NCBI GenBank assembly: GCA_002118135.1
Contig: BDIU01000228.1
Span: 1-60,283, forward strand
DNA length: 60,283 bases
Reading direction: 5' to 3'
Source: Trebouxia sp. TZW2008
Lineage: Eukaryota; Chlorophyta; Trebouxiophyceae; Trebouxiales; Trebouxiaceae
Below, piece after piece: positions 10,570 through 22,951 of this stretch. A program made the translations under genes and the position numbers. The notes beneath the pieces were generated by a model. That model was not told the origin of the DNA. It saw only the letters and a program-made list of their open reading frames with translations, and ran no database searches. Every line of letters starts with the position of its first letter. Position 1 is the stretch's first letter.

Positions 10570-10923
10570 TCAATAGCCTGTGTTGGAATGCTTGGCAACT
10601 GATTCTATAAGTGCTGAGTTCTTCTTGGGTGTCTCGCCTTTTGCCAACAAAAGCTCTAGGGATGCTCGGACATTCTGTGGAGTCAGAGCTCATGAAGTAT
10701 GCTCTTGCACTATTTCCTAGGCAAGCTGTTGTAGCCAGGCATCAAGGGCTTCAACCCACGCCTGCATAGCTTCCTTGGTCGTTTTCACATCTGGATGATT
10801 ATCTTGCAGAACTTTGTGCAAGTGTGAATCCCAAGTGTGACTGCTGCTACATGGGACCTTCTTGCGTCTGCTACCTGACTGCCTTGCGTTGAGCACTGTT
10901 GTAACTTGTGTTGCTTCAGTCAT
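10570..10923 (-). pseudogene. Divergent H2B-like histone with two in-frame stops
   Basis: A minus-strand frame from ATG 10921-10923. After a short basic tail (ARQSGSRRKK) the stretch HLHKVLQDNHPDVKTTKEAM follows the H2B helix alpha-1/loop pattern (IYKVLKQVHPD, SSKAM), and WVEALDAWLQQLA follows alpha-2. In the same frame come TAG (10717-10719), ten codons, TGA, then LTPQNVRASLELLLAKGE, which matches H2B ITSREIQTAVRLLLPGE position by position over 14 residues, and SALIESVAKH, which matches the alpha-C helix. It ends at TGA 10570-10572. The loop between the halves is about three residues shorter than in H2B. Known: eukaryotic H2B is nearly invariant, whereas giant viruses and mirusviruses encode divergent core histones. 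Inference: a virus-derived histone, decayed. An intron across the two stops was considered, but the homology runs through in one frame. Confidence 0.7.
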
Positions 10924-12570
10924 CAGATCTCAGCAAAATCAGCTATGTGGACAGGGCTGCCTTACTTGACCGCACTCCAGGATGGCTTTTCAATTTGGCA
11001 GCCTACAGAGCTGTTACACCAAGCTCTGTGGCCTATTGTGATTGCATGCTTCCAAAGTGCTGTGCTGTCTGCAGGTGCAAGCGAAATGGAGGAAGTATTT
11101 TCAGCATTATGCATTGTGTTCAAGCCCGCTTTAAACTATAAACCTTGTTGCGATCGTTTTCAGTAATACTCCAAGTCCCGAAGAGGGTTAGAAGGTCGAG
11201 AAGCAGTCAGGCTGCATCACGACGCAAGCTGTCATCAAAGCGTGACTAGAGGACTATGAACACGAGCTCGAAGCGCTTGTGCTTGCCAATTCGGTCGCGA
11301 ACCTAAAGATGACCCCGAGCAGTTTTGACCTCCAGGAAATTTGCGTTGACCTCTACAGACCTCCAATCCAAAAGACCCCTCAAGTCAAGCTTGCAACTGC
11401 ATGCATGCAAAGAAGGTCATTCATTGGTCAAGCTTCGGCTTTGGGCAGTGAACAGCATCATGGCGCGGGGTGTGCACATGTATGCTGATAGCAAACAACA
11501 AGCTGACAAGCAGTACAACGGTTCTGTTCTGTCAAAGTCAACTTGAAGAGGGACCAGCTGGCCCCGTGTCAAGGCTAAACTATGCTTCAGCAGCAGCAGC
11601 GGCAGCATCTATGTGTAAATGCATTATTCGTGATCACTCATGAGTGCATTGCTGACCGCTGACTCTGATCCAGCTTGCAGAAAGATTCTGCAATCACCTT
11701 GAAAAATGATTCTGATATTTGCGTGTCACGTTATTTGTGATCCCGAGTCATTTGCTGACAATTGCACGCTTCAACGCCGATATAAAGCCCTGCAAACCTC
11801 CGGGTAAAGCATCATCGGATGACAGAGGCATGCCTCGAATGCTACTGACCAGCTAGTCCTATTGCATCTAATCTTAATATACATGATCATATGCCGTGCT
11901 GCATGTGTCATAAAGTTGACAGCAGTGCCCAAGCTGCCTCCGCAGTGACACTGTAGGTGTGCTAGGGTTGCTCTTGCAACAGCTGCTGCTGAACTTTGCA
12001 TCTCCACAAGCTACTGGCACAGCTACTGGCACAGCTACTGACGCACAGCTATTGCACCCATGACAGTGATTGGCATGATGACAGCTACTGGCGTACACAC
12101 TCAATGCAGCTGACACTTAGTCATGGTCACAACCTGCTGTGTAAACAGATACTGGCATAAAGACAGCTATTGCCAATAGGCACAGCTACTGCCGCACAGC
12201 TACTGGCAACAGCAACCTTCAATTAGCCACATGCTTGTTTTCAGCTTTTTTGCTTGCAAGTAGCATGCACATTCTACAGCTGATGCTGTCATTATGCGTG
12301 TACTTACAGGTTCTTACAGTGGAGGTAGGGTCAATGCGCATGCATGGCATAGCTTTGACACACATGAGTAACAGCAACAGGCTAGCGTGGCCTCTGACAG
12401 AACGTAGCAGCAAGCAGTGTTCAGAAACCACAAAGGAGGTGCATTTCATGCGATGAAAGAACAAGCAACACTGCTTAGTAAAGTATCTGTGCGCTGCAGG
12501 GCATTGCAGGCAAAGCAAACCATGCCAGGAAACGCTAACTCTAATTCGTATTGAGCAATCTTTGCTGCAC
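10924..12570. other. Transition from virus-like block to host gene; 3' flank of the PDR gene
   Basis: No supported gene. A plus-strand frame at about 11250-11400 (ending near IQKTPQVKL) is open for about 60 codons but has no recognisable motif. Base composition rises from A+T-rich to host-like somewhere in 10.9-11.3 kb, suggesting the element's right edge. No inverted terminal repeat or target duplication was found. Near 12304-12318 the minus strand reads TGTAA twice; TGTAA is the common green-algal polyadenylation signal, about 255 nt past the PDR stop. Confidence 0.4.
12001..12215. repeat. Degenerate 12-bp minisatellite
   Basis: Irregular repeats of CACAGCTACTGG, densest at 12007-12050 and again at 12180-12210, in the 3' flank of the transporter gene. 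Confidence 0.7.
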
Positions 12571-15500
12571 CTAACGCTGCTGGAAGTTGAGCTTTTTGAA
12601 AGCTAGGGCGCCTATGCCCCAAAAGAATGCTACAAAAGCAGCTAGAACAATCACAACCCACCCCTCCCACTCATGCCTGTAACCAAATCTGCTACGCAGA
12701 AACTGTGGCACTGTCTGTGTACCGCCAGCTGTCAAGGTAACCATTTGCCCATCTTCATCACCCAGATTACTGGTGACTAAGCCGTACAAGCTCCATGTGA
12801 CAGGGTTCATCCAGTAAGCTCCAATCCACCATCCAGGAATGTGCTGCAACAAAGTCCACATGTGCAATCAAGCAGATTCATCGATGGATGTCCATGCATT
12901 GGCAGGTCACATGCCGGAAGGCGTCATGCTTTCTGTTCAAAGCAATCAGGGTGAAACAGCACCTGGGTCACACACACCTAAGACCTGTGTTGGAATGTAA
13001 AATACATTATGACATTCACAGGATTCAGTGGTACATGTATTGTCATTAGTAGGTGAAGAAGAAGAGGAGGCTCACCGGAGCAGGGATAACGAAGCCTGAG
13101 AACAAATTCATGGTAAGGTAGAGGCTGTTGGAAGCCACTGCTGCTGCCAGCAGATTAGGTGTGACCGCCACACACATCACTCCGTAGTAGGTGAAGTACA
13201 GCAGCGTCTCCATCATGTAAAGTAGAAACCAGAGAAACTTGCCTGCAGCAGTAGCAGATGCTGTTGTCAGCTCAGAAAAGAAAAGAGAGCAATAAAATAT
13301 GCCATGAAACATGTTTTGCAAGGCGTCTTCTGTGAAATGATGTGCTGTCATGCAAAAGAAAAACGCAGCAGAGGAGTGAAGATCTTGCAAAAGAAAATGA
13401 CCATCGTGCTTCATGCAGGATGATCCAAATTACCTGCATCCCTGGCAAAGCCCGCCATGAAGTAGCAAACACAAGTGTACACCACTGCCTGGGTGACCAG
13501 GTACATAGCCTCAACAGTTGCCTGCACAGTCACACAAGCCAGCTTATATGCAAGTCAACTCTGCATGAACTAGCAAGCACAAGTGTACACCACTGCCTGG
13601 GTCACCAGGTACATGGCTTCAACCGTCGCCTACACAGTCACACTCAAGCCAGCTTACGTCCAAGTTCACTCTGCCATGAACTAGCAAACACAGGTGTACA
13701 CCACTGCCTGGATCATCAAGTACACGGCTTCGACAGTCTCGCCTGCACAGTCACACACAAGCCAGCTGACGTCCAAGTCCACTCTGCCATGAACTAGCAA
13801 ACACAGGTGTACACCACTGCCTGGATCATCAAGTACATGGCTTCGACAGTCGCCTGCACAGTCACACATAAGCTAGCTGACGTCCAAGTCCACTCTGCCA
13901 TGAACTAGCAAACACAGGTGTACACCACCGCCTGGATCATCAAGTACATGGCTTCGACAGTCGCCTGCACAGTCACACATAAGCTAGCTTACATCCCAAG
14001 TCTGCCAATGATATGATATTGTTGAGCTGAGTCAAATTGCAGCCCAAAAACAAGGCTTTTGACTGTGCCTTGCTGCATTCATGTGCTTGTGCCATCTGTG
14101 AATGCCGCAGTATCATGGCAAACGCGGGAGGTAAGTCAAGTGTATCCATTTGAGGACATAGGCTGAAAGGCCGGAAACCAAGACAAGGTCAACGCAGCTC
14201 AGACTTCATCAGAACAGATGCAAGACTCACAGCCTAGCGTTGATTTGGTGCGCGGCACGCAAACAGACGCACTCATTAGGCTGCATTCACGGGAATGAAC
14301 CACAGGGTGCAGCATGGACAGGTGCTAGGGCTCAGGACTGTATTTGTCAGCAGTGTGCTTGACAAGAGCAAGTAGTGCAGCTTAACAGCAGCCAGCAGTG
14401 CAGCTTGACCGTGACCAGGTAGCAGGTTTCATCAGTTCACCTGGTGAGCAGCTGGGGTGACAGGGTTCAAGAGGTTTGCTTTGCAGGGACAAAGAGAACA
14501 TACGCAAAACCTTGACCAACAAAGATAAAAGGACTAGTCACGGCCAGGCACCAGGGCTCAGTGACTATACATGCCAGCAGCACGCTCATGACAGAAGACA
14601 CAATGCTCATCAGACACAGTCTTCAAGAGCAATGGCAACAGCAAAAACAAGCTCGAACAGCAAAACCAACAGCAGTAACAAACTCTAACAGCAGAAGACT
14701 GACCATGGCCAAGCACCAAGGCTCAGGACTGTACATGCCAGCAGCACACTTTTAGTAAAAGACATTACGTCCATTGATTTGTTTTCTGACTCATACTGAA
14801 AGCGAAATGGCAGACTTTGTGCAGAATGCAAGCCCTTCTCAGCAAGAAAAGGGAACTGACCATGGCCAAGTACCAAGGCTCTGGGCTGTACATGCCAGCA
14901 GCGCGCTCTCGGTAAAACACAGCACGCTCGTCAGAAACAACCGGCTGAACGAAGATGGAGTTCATGATGCCCAAGAACAGAGTGGCCACATACAGCGCCC
15001 CCAATGTGTTGGTGATCTGCTGTTCTGTTCCACTGCATAAACATCATGTAGTAGTCAGTCACACCTCATCATTCAGTTGTAGTCAGTGGCCATCAATCCA
15101 TTGTCAAATGATGAGCTAACAGCATTAGGGTTTAGTTCAAAGTAATATTGAGTTGGTAACGTAGAAAAGGCGCTTGTAAACGTTTAGCAGAGTTCCTTTT
15201 CACAGTGAACAAAGATGAAGTTGTTGATGGCCAGGAACAGTGTGGCCACATACAGCGCCCCCCAAGTGTGGGTAATCTGCTGTTCTGTACTACTGCATGG
15301 TAGAACAAGTAATCATCACATCAGGGACATCAACAATCATGCTGACAAAAGTTGCTGTCAGGTATTTCGGCTTTTAACATCAGGCAACTTGTATCAGCAC
15401 CAGTTACAACAGCAGCAGGAGAACAAGGAACATCCCTGTACGTCAGCAGTCACAACAGAAGGCAGCAGCAGCAGCAGCAGCAGAAGCAGCAGCAGCAGAC

Positions 15501-18500
15501 TCACGCCGGCATGTTAGCAGTCACAGGCAGCAGTGGTGCAAGCAGCTGCAGCAGTGATTAGCACAGTCTGCAATACATGGTTGCGCAAGCTTGAGAACTT
15601 ACATTTTGTCTCCAAGCTTTCAGAACACCGTTCCAAGCAACAGTGCAATAGCACCAGAAAAGGAAACTGCATGGCATTGTATGCCAGCATGCTTTGCATG
15701 ACTTAGCAATTTGGAGGCCTTACGTTTTGTCTCCAAGCTTTCAGAACACCGTTCCAAGCAACAGTGCAATAACAACAGAGAAGTACACTGCCCGGCATTG
15801 TGTGCCAGCATGCTTTGCACGACTTGGCAATCTGAGGTCTTACGTTTTGTCTCCAAGCTTCCAGAACATGGTCCCAAACAGCAGCGCAATGCCGATAGAA
15901 AAGGAGAATCTTGTGGCGTTGTATGCTGGTGTGCGCCAGAAAGTGATGAAGAACTTCCTTAAACAGATCAGATACTGTTGCCAGGCGTTGCAGGGGTACT
16001 TGGTGTCAAAGTGCAAGGCAGGAACCTCAGGATCAGGCTGACTGATCTGCTGGATGAGCTGCTGCTGCTGCCTGCAAAAGCAGTGACATGTCAAAACTCA
16101 ACACAGAACATGTCATTGGATACAACAAAAGACAAGGGTCTGCTGCCAGGCGTTGCATGGATACTTGGTGTCAAAGTGTAAGGCGGCACCTCAGGATCAG
16201 GCTGGCTGATCTGCTGGATTAGCCGTTGTTGCTGCCTACAAAAGCAGTCGTGTGTGATAGCTACAAACTAAAGTGATACAAGTCTGAGAGAATTTCTGCC
16301 GCCAACATGATGCTCATCGTATGCGCATTGGGTGTGCATCTACCAGATGATGATACAGCCCAAATGATCATGTGCACATTGCCAAAACAGTCTGATTGCA
16401 TGCTTGCAAATTTTCTGCCAAGTGTTAAGTGTAACCAAGTGACTGCGCCTATGAAGGCTACACTGCTCAAAGGTGGCTGCAAAATCAACCCCCAGCAGTT
16501 CCTCATTGCCAGGAGTGGTGATTCTAGCATCGATGTTGCAGGGTTCAAACTTTCAGGGATTGGTTGAATCGTTGCAATTCTGACCATTTTGTATGCATCT
16601 AGCTCACTGCGGTGGAGGTAACACGTTGACGTGCACATTGTCATAGCATCATGATTGCATGTACAAAAAGTCATTGCGGTTGTTGTGTACCTGTGAAGGC
16701 TACTTTGCTCAAAGATGGCTGCAAAGTCAACCCCCAGCAGTTCCTCGTTGCCGGGAGTGGTGATTTCCAGCATCCATGTGGCAGGGTTCAAACCTTCTGG
16801 GATGGGCTGAACCCCTGGGACTTCCTGGAAGTACTGCACCAAATCTGCTGAATTCTTGCCCAATTGCCCTGTGCATCGTTGTCAGATATCTGAGGGTGAA
16901 ATCACAATGATGCAGGCCATTGGCAATGAGAATGCTGCTGAAGATTGCTTGACACCATCATGATTGACAGCTTGCTGGAATGCAATCTTTGGACAGCTGG
17001 CAATGACACAGCTACTGCAAACTGTGACCAAAGCACCTTCTTTTCATTCTGCATCACTCACAAGCCTAAGCGTCCTGCACTCACAGTGTAGCTGGGGCTA
17101 ACAGAAGCTAGCGTGGCATTTGTGTCTACATCCGCTTTCACAACCTGATGAAAGTATTGCAGGGTCATACTGTGCTACATGCCACACGCCAGCCAGACAG
17201 GCCGGGCCACACACGCCTGGCACTTCTGCCAGAATGTGTGACATATCAACATTACTGCGCTTTACCTGCATAAATGGTCTTGCCGCCTCTCTTCAGCAGC
17301 AACAGCTCATCAAAGGACTCAAATATGTCAATGGAGGGCTGATGGATGGTGCACACGATGGTTCTGCCTGTGTTCACAATGTTCCTGACTGTCCTCATGA
17401 CGATGGCGGCTGCTCTGGCATCCAGACCTGCAGAAACACACAACACACTTGACACTGCATGGCTATGCGCTGCCTTTGCATCAGCACACGCAAATGAGCA
17501 TGATGTGACGCTGACATTGACTGTGACTGGCCTTTCCCATAAAGACGTTACAGTGGGACTTTGTATTCAGTTGCATGGTGAGTGCAAAGCAAGGGTCGTC
17601 TGGAGTCAGAATGAGTTGGTGACACAGGGTTTAGAGGTTTCACACTGCAGTGTTTTAGGTGAGGCAGGGCACTAGTAAGATGTACTAGAAAGGCAGACAA
17701 CATGAGGTCAGCCACGCACAGTCCAGCCATAGTGTCAAACTTCAAGCAAAGGGGGTTTTACAGGTGACAGACCTGAGATTGGCTCATCCATGAAGACAAT
17801 GGAGGGGTTAGCAACCAGCTCCACTGCGATGGTGTTGCACAGGTGTTACAGGTTACTCACCTGAGGTTGGCTCGTCCATGAAGACAATGGAGGGGTTAGC
17901 CACCAGCTCCACTGCGATGGTCAGACGCTTGCGCTGTTCGACTGAAAGACCACTAAACCCAGGCACACCAACCTACGCAAAAACAATCACTGTATCAGCT
18001 CTGCTGGCCTTAGCTTTTTGAGTGTATTTGCTGTTCATGTGCAAGTCTGCGTTCACAAGCTGTTGATGCCTGATGCATGGCTGATATAGGCTTTGCCCCC
18101 TTCAACTGCAGCACGCTCAAGCATGACCTAAACATCTCGCAGCATGCAGCAGCAGTGTTGGATCATGTTGTTGGACTTCAAAGAAAGGGAACAGCAACTT
18201 GCATGAGCAAGCATGACCAAACGCATTGCAAGATGAGTCAGCACTACCAGGACACCTTGCTGCGCAGTCAGTTCCAGAACTCTTGTCACACTGTCCACAA
18301 AGCCAGCATTACTCATCACGACCCAAATGTGTTGCAGGTTGCAGTATGGGTAAGCAATACCAAGACATGTTGCAGCACGGTCAGTTCCACAAGTCCCATC
18401 ACCTCTTCCACAAAAGTAGCATTACTCATCATGACTAACAAGGGTAAGCATTACCAAGACATGTTGCAGCACAGTCAACTCCACCAGCCCCATCACTTCT

Positions 18501-21500
18501 TCCACAAAGGCCTGCACAGTCTCAGCTGGAACTCCTCTAGCAAACCTCAGCTGTGCACTGAATTGTAGGGCTTCCACAACAGTTGTCTGGGGGGAATGCA
18601 CGTCGTTCTGCTCCACGTAACCGCTCACACGGGCAAAGCTGGTCTGCTCTTTGGGGTGACCGTTCATGCGGATATCTCCTTCAATATGTCCACCTGAAGT
18701 CAAGTGGATAGTCTATAGTCAGCAAGTTACTGAAGACAGGAGAACACATGTATGTCACATGCAGAATTGAGGATGTGCGCTCACGCGGGCAAAGCTGGTC
18801 TGCTCCTTTGGGTGACCATTCATGCGAATATCTCCTTCGATGTGGCAACCTGACATCAGTAAGAGCATATTTCAAGACATGTGCAGGCTGCCCTTGCTGC
18901 TTGTTGCAGCAAAAGCACGGGGTGCAGATTCTATTTGGACCTCATGCATGAATTGCACACACATAAAGTCAAAAAGCAAGGCGCACCAAACGCGCCTACA
19001 GAAACTGGTTTGCCAGTGCGATCCATCCCATGCAAGAGATCAGCACTTGACTGGCGTGCCTTACCAAAAGCCTGTGCAATCTGATCACTTTGATTGAAGA
19101 CATAGTGGTCTTGCGCCCTGAAAGAGATTGCTCTTGCAGGCAGCACTCACTTCATCAGAGAAGTCAAGCCCTCTTCAGAGGCCAATAACAAGTTTGTCAT
19201 CTGACTTGTTTCGGGACCTTACTTGTTTTGCGTCCTGACAAGACGTCCATGAGAGTAGTCTTGCCAGCACCGCTCACTCCCATCAGAGAAGTCATCACCC
19301 CAGGTCTGAAAGCTCCAGAAATGCCCCTCAACAACTCCAATTGAGGCTTGCCCTTAAAGTCTACAATGTTGTCCCCTTTCATGCCCTGCAAGTTTTCACA
19401 GAGACACTGGGGTCGAAGGCGTCAGAAGGCACTGCACCATTGTAGGATTGTCAAAGTGACATCGGGCACCCTGAATGGTCATCTACATAGCATTGGGCAA
19501 TGCTCAACTGCAAGACTTTTCAAGTACCGTCAGGCACCACAACTGCTTGCTGTAGACACATCTACGCTGCAGCGGGTGTCCAGAAAGAACATCAAATGTA
19601 AGGTAATGCACAACTGCAGTCACAAAAGCGCTGTGTAGGCAAACTCACCGGAGGAACGTCTACATAGTAGTGGACATCTTGGAAGGACATGGCCAATGGC
19701 GTGAAGGGCAGCACCATTCCCTTGTCCACATTGCTCTCCTTGAAGCTTGCCCCTCCCAACCCTGCAAATTCAGGCAGTTTAGCATGCAACCCTAGACCAT
19801 GTGGGCAACCTCAAGGCATCAATCATACAAGCCCGTTGCATAACAACAATGCGCATCAGACAATCACCCAGTGTCATCTGTTTGAATGTGCTCAGCTGAT
19901 GTCTTGATAGTACCCAAGCTCTTGAGTGAGACAGCTCCAGCTGCCAAAGCAGCCGCTGATGCTGCTGACTCACTGCCTGCCAGGCTGACCACATTGCAGC
20001 ACAAGACCATGACAAATTGGCAACTTGCATCTGACATATACTGCAATGTAGATGTTTGAATCTGTTCACCTGATGTCTTGAAGCTACCCAAGCTCTTGAG
20101 AGAGACAGGTGCTGCAGCTGAAGCAGCTGACTCACTGCCTGCCAGGCTGCGGTGGGACACTGGCCCAATTCCCATGCTGCTATCCAAATTATCCTCTGCG
20201 TCATCATCAGTAAGCCCAGATGGATGAGGCTTGGCTCCAGATTCTGCGTCGTGCAGAGCGTCATGCCTCCCTGGGAGTGTAGCACCTGAAGTGCTCTTCT
20301 TCATTGCTGAGCTGCCTGCATTGCTCTTTTTCTCTTGGGTGGGGCTGTTTTCTGGCTTCACACCAGCTTTGAGTGATTTGCTGCTGCGCACGATTGGCCA
20401 AGCATGACGCCTTGCAGAGTCATCCTGCAGAAAACATCAGCCATAGTCGTTCAGACATGTATCTTCACCATGCAGCTCGTGTGGATGTAATCTCGCTGAA
20501 CTAGGTTTTGTCAAGGGCGCCCTTTGCCTCATACTGTTTGCAGGTTCAGATCAGGTCAAAGGCTACCTGGAGCAGACAGAATTGTCCTCTCACACCAAAA
20601 GCATCACAGGCTGAAGGGCTGAATCACAAAGTGTCCAAGGCAGCATAAGCACCCAGCATAAGAAGAGAGCTCAGCACAGCTTGGTCAGACAGAAACTGTA
20701 CCTGTAAAGACATGGTGATTGCAATTGCGTAAGATTCATTCCCTCTGTCTGCCAGAAGAGTCCATTCCATTAAAATCACCTCTGACAGGACAGCTATCAG
20801 AAGTCTTTATGCTTTCAGCAATGCAATCCTTCCTTCTGCAGTGCCGATGCAGGCAACACTCGCACCTGTAAAGGCATGTTGACTGCAACCTCATCAGATT
20901 TGGTCCCTTGATCTTCCCGCAGAATGTGTTCCCTTTCCTTCAACCTCTCCTCTGACAAGACAGCTGTTTGGATGGTGTATGGTGCCAACAATGCAATGCA
21001 GTGCAAACATAGGCAACACTCGCACCTGTAAAGGCATGTTGACCGCAGTCTCATCAGTTTTCAGCCCTTGGTCTCCCCGCAGAGTCCGTTCCCTTTCCTT
21101 CAAACTCTCCTCTGACAAGACAGCTGTTTGGATGCCGTATGGGGCCAGCAGCTTGTGCGCCAGAATGCAGATCACGTTAAAGACGATGATGAAAGCAATC
21201 ATGACCCCTACTGATAGCCACACCCACCTACAAGCAACAAAATACATTGACACTTGACAGCTGTATTGTCTGAGACATGTGCGCCAGACTGCAGATGACA
21301 TTGAAGACAATGATGAACGCAACCATGAGCCCCGCAGACACCCACCTTCATGAGAAAGATGTGTGTGACATACAAGCGATGACAGATCTAGATGTGACAT
21401 GCAAAAGATGACAGCAGTACCAGTAGACAGTGGGCCAGGATGCAGATGATGTTCAAGACAATGATGAAAGCAACCAAGATTCCTACTGATAGCCACGCCC

Positions 21501-22374
21501 ACCTGCAAGCAACAAGATACAATGACACTTGACAGCTGTAGTGTCTGAGACATGTGCGCCAGACTGCAGATGACATTGAAGACAATGATGAACGCAGCCA
21601 TGAACCCCACAGACAGCCATACCCACCTACATCAGGAAGGTGTGTGTGACATACAAGAGATGACAGATGTGACATGCAAGACATGACAGCGGTACCAGTA
21701 GACAGTGGGCCAGGATGCAGATGACATTCAAGACAATGATGAAAGCAACCATGACACCCACCGACAGCCACACCCACCTACATGAGAAAGACTGGCATGA
21801 CATACAAGCGATGAGATGCTACATGCAAGAGATGATAGCATTACCAGCTGACAGTGGTCAAGAATGCAAATCACATTGAACAATAAAGGCAATCGCGACT
21901 CCTACAGACAGCCACACCCACCTACAAGCGACAAACCTCTACAAACGTACAGCTGATTGGTGCACGACATAAGGACAGATTATATTGCGAGGTTCAATTT
22001 GACAGCAGTTGCACAAGGCAATTGCACATCACTTGTCAAGGCAAGGCAACGTGTGCATTCTTATTGACAAACATGGACTCTACAGTACATGTCAACCCAG
22101 CTTTCCACAACTGCCATTGTAAGCAGAATCTGAGCCTGCTTACCAGTAGTGTGTGGGGAAGTTTCACAGTGGCAAGGGTGCAGCAAAAGCTCAAGGTTTG
22201 CTTCTGTTTACCAGTAGTGTGTGGGGAAGTTGTAGAGGGCCAGTAGGGCTTTGCCCAGGTTTTCACTTGGAGTGGTGGGGTAGGGCTTCTGCCAGCGTGG
22301 TGCCGTGAACTCATTGATCAGTAGTGCCCGCATGCCGTACTGCAGTGGATCTGCACAGCAACAGCAAAGACCAT

Positions 22375-22433
<59 letters not shown>

Positions 22434-22911
22434 CCAGCAGCATCGGCAGCAACATCTGCAGCAGCAGCAACAGCACCAGCAGCATCGGCAGCAACATCTG
22501 CAGCAACAGCATCAGCATGGTGCCGTGAACTCATTGATCAGTAGTGCCCGCATGCCGTACTGCAGTGGATCTGCACAGCAACAGCAAAGACCATCAGTAA
22601 CAGCAGCAGCAACAGCAACAGCAGCAGCAACAGCAATAGCAACAGCAACAGTAACAGCAACAGCAGCAGCACCAGCAGCATCGGCAGCAACATCTGCAGC
22701 AGCAGTAACAGCACCAGCAGCATCGGCAGCAGCATTGGCAGCAGCATCTGCAGCAGCAGCACCAGCACCAGCAGCATCGGCAGCAACATCTGCAGCAACA
22801 GCAACAGCATCAGCATGGTGCCGTGAACTCATTGATCAGTAGCGCCCGCATGCCATACTGCGGTGGGTCTGCACAGCAAAGGTGGAGTCTGTTGGTTGGC
22901 AGTTTAACAGC

Positions 22912-22951
<40 letters not shown>

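Noticed and set aside
194..10923. Alternative genetic code (TAG and TGA as sense codons) to explain the stops in the virus-like block
   Set aside because: The primase-helicase and integrase also need frameshifts, and the host genes use TAG and TGA as normal stops. Simple decay explains all cases.
2934..11300. Terminal inverted repeats or LTRs bounding the whole virus-like block
   Set aside because: I compared the sequence near both presumed ends by eye and found no convincing inverted or direct terminal repeat, so the boundaries are left open.
16307..16567. Separate plus-strand genes opposite the transporter exons
   Set aside because: Most such frames are antisense shadows of real exons or of their copies, with no domain and no independent splice sites.
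22305..22842. Poly-Gln, poly-Ala and poly-Leu frames
   Set aside because: These are translations of CAG/CAA arrays in all frames, with no start context or splice logic; the region is an intron with exon-edge copies.
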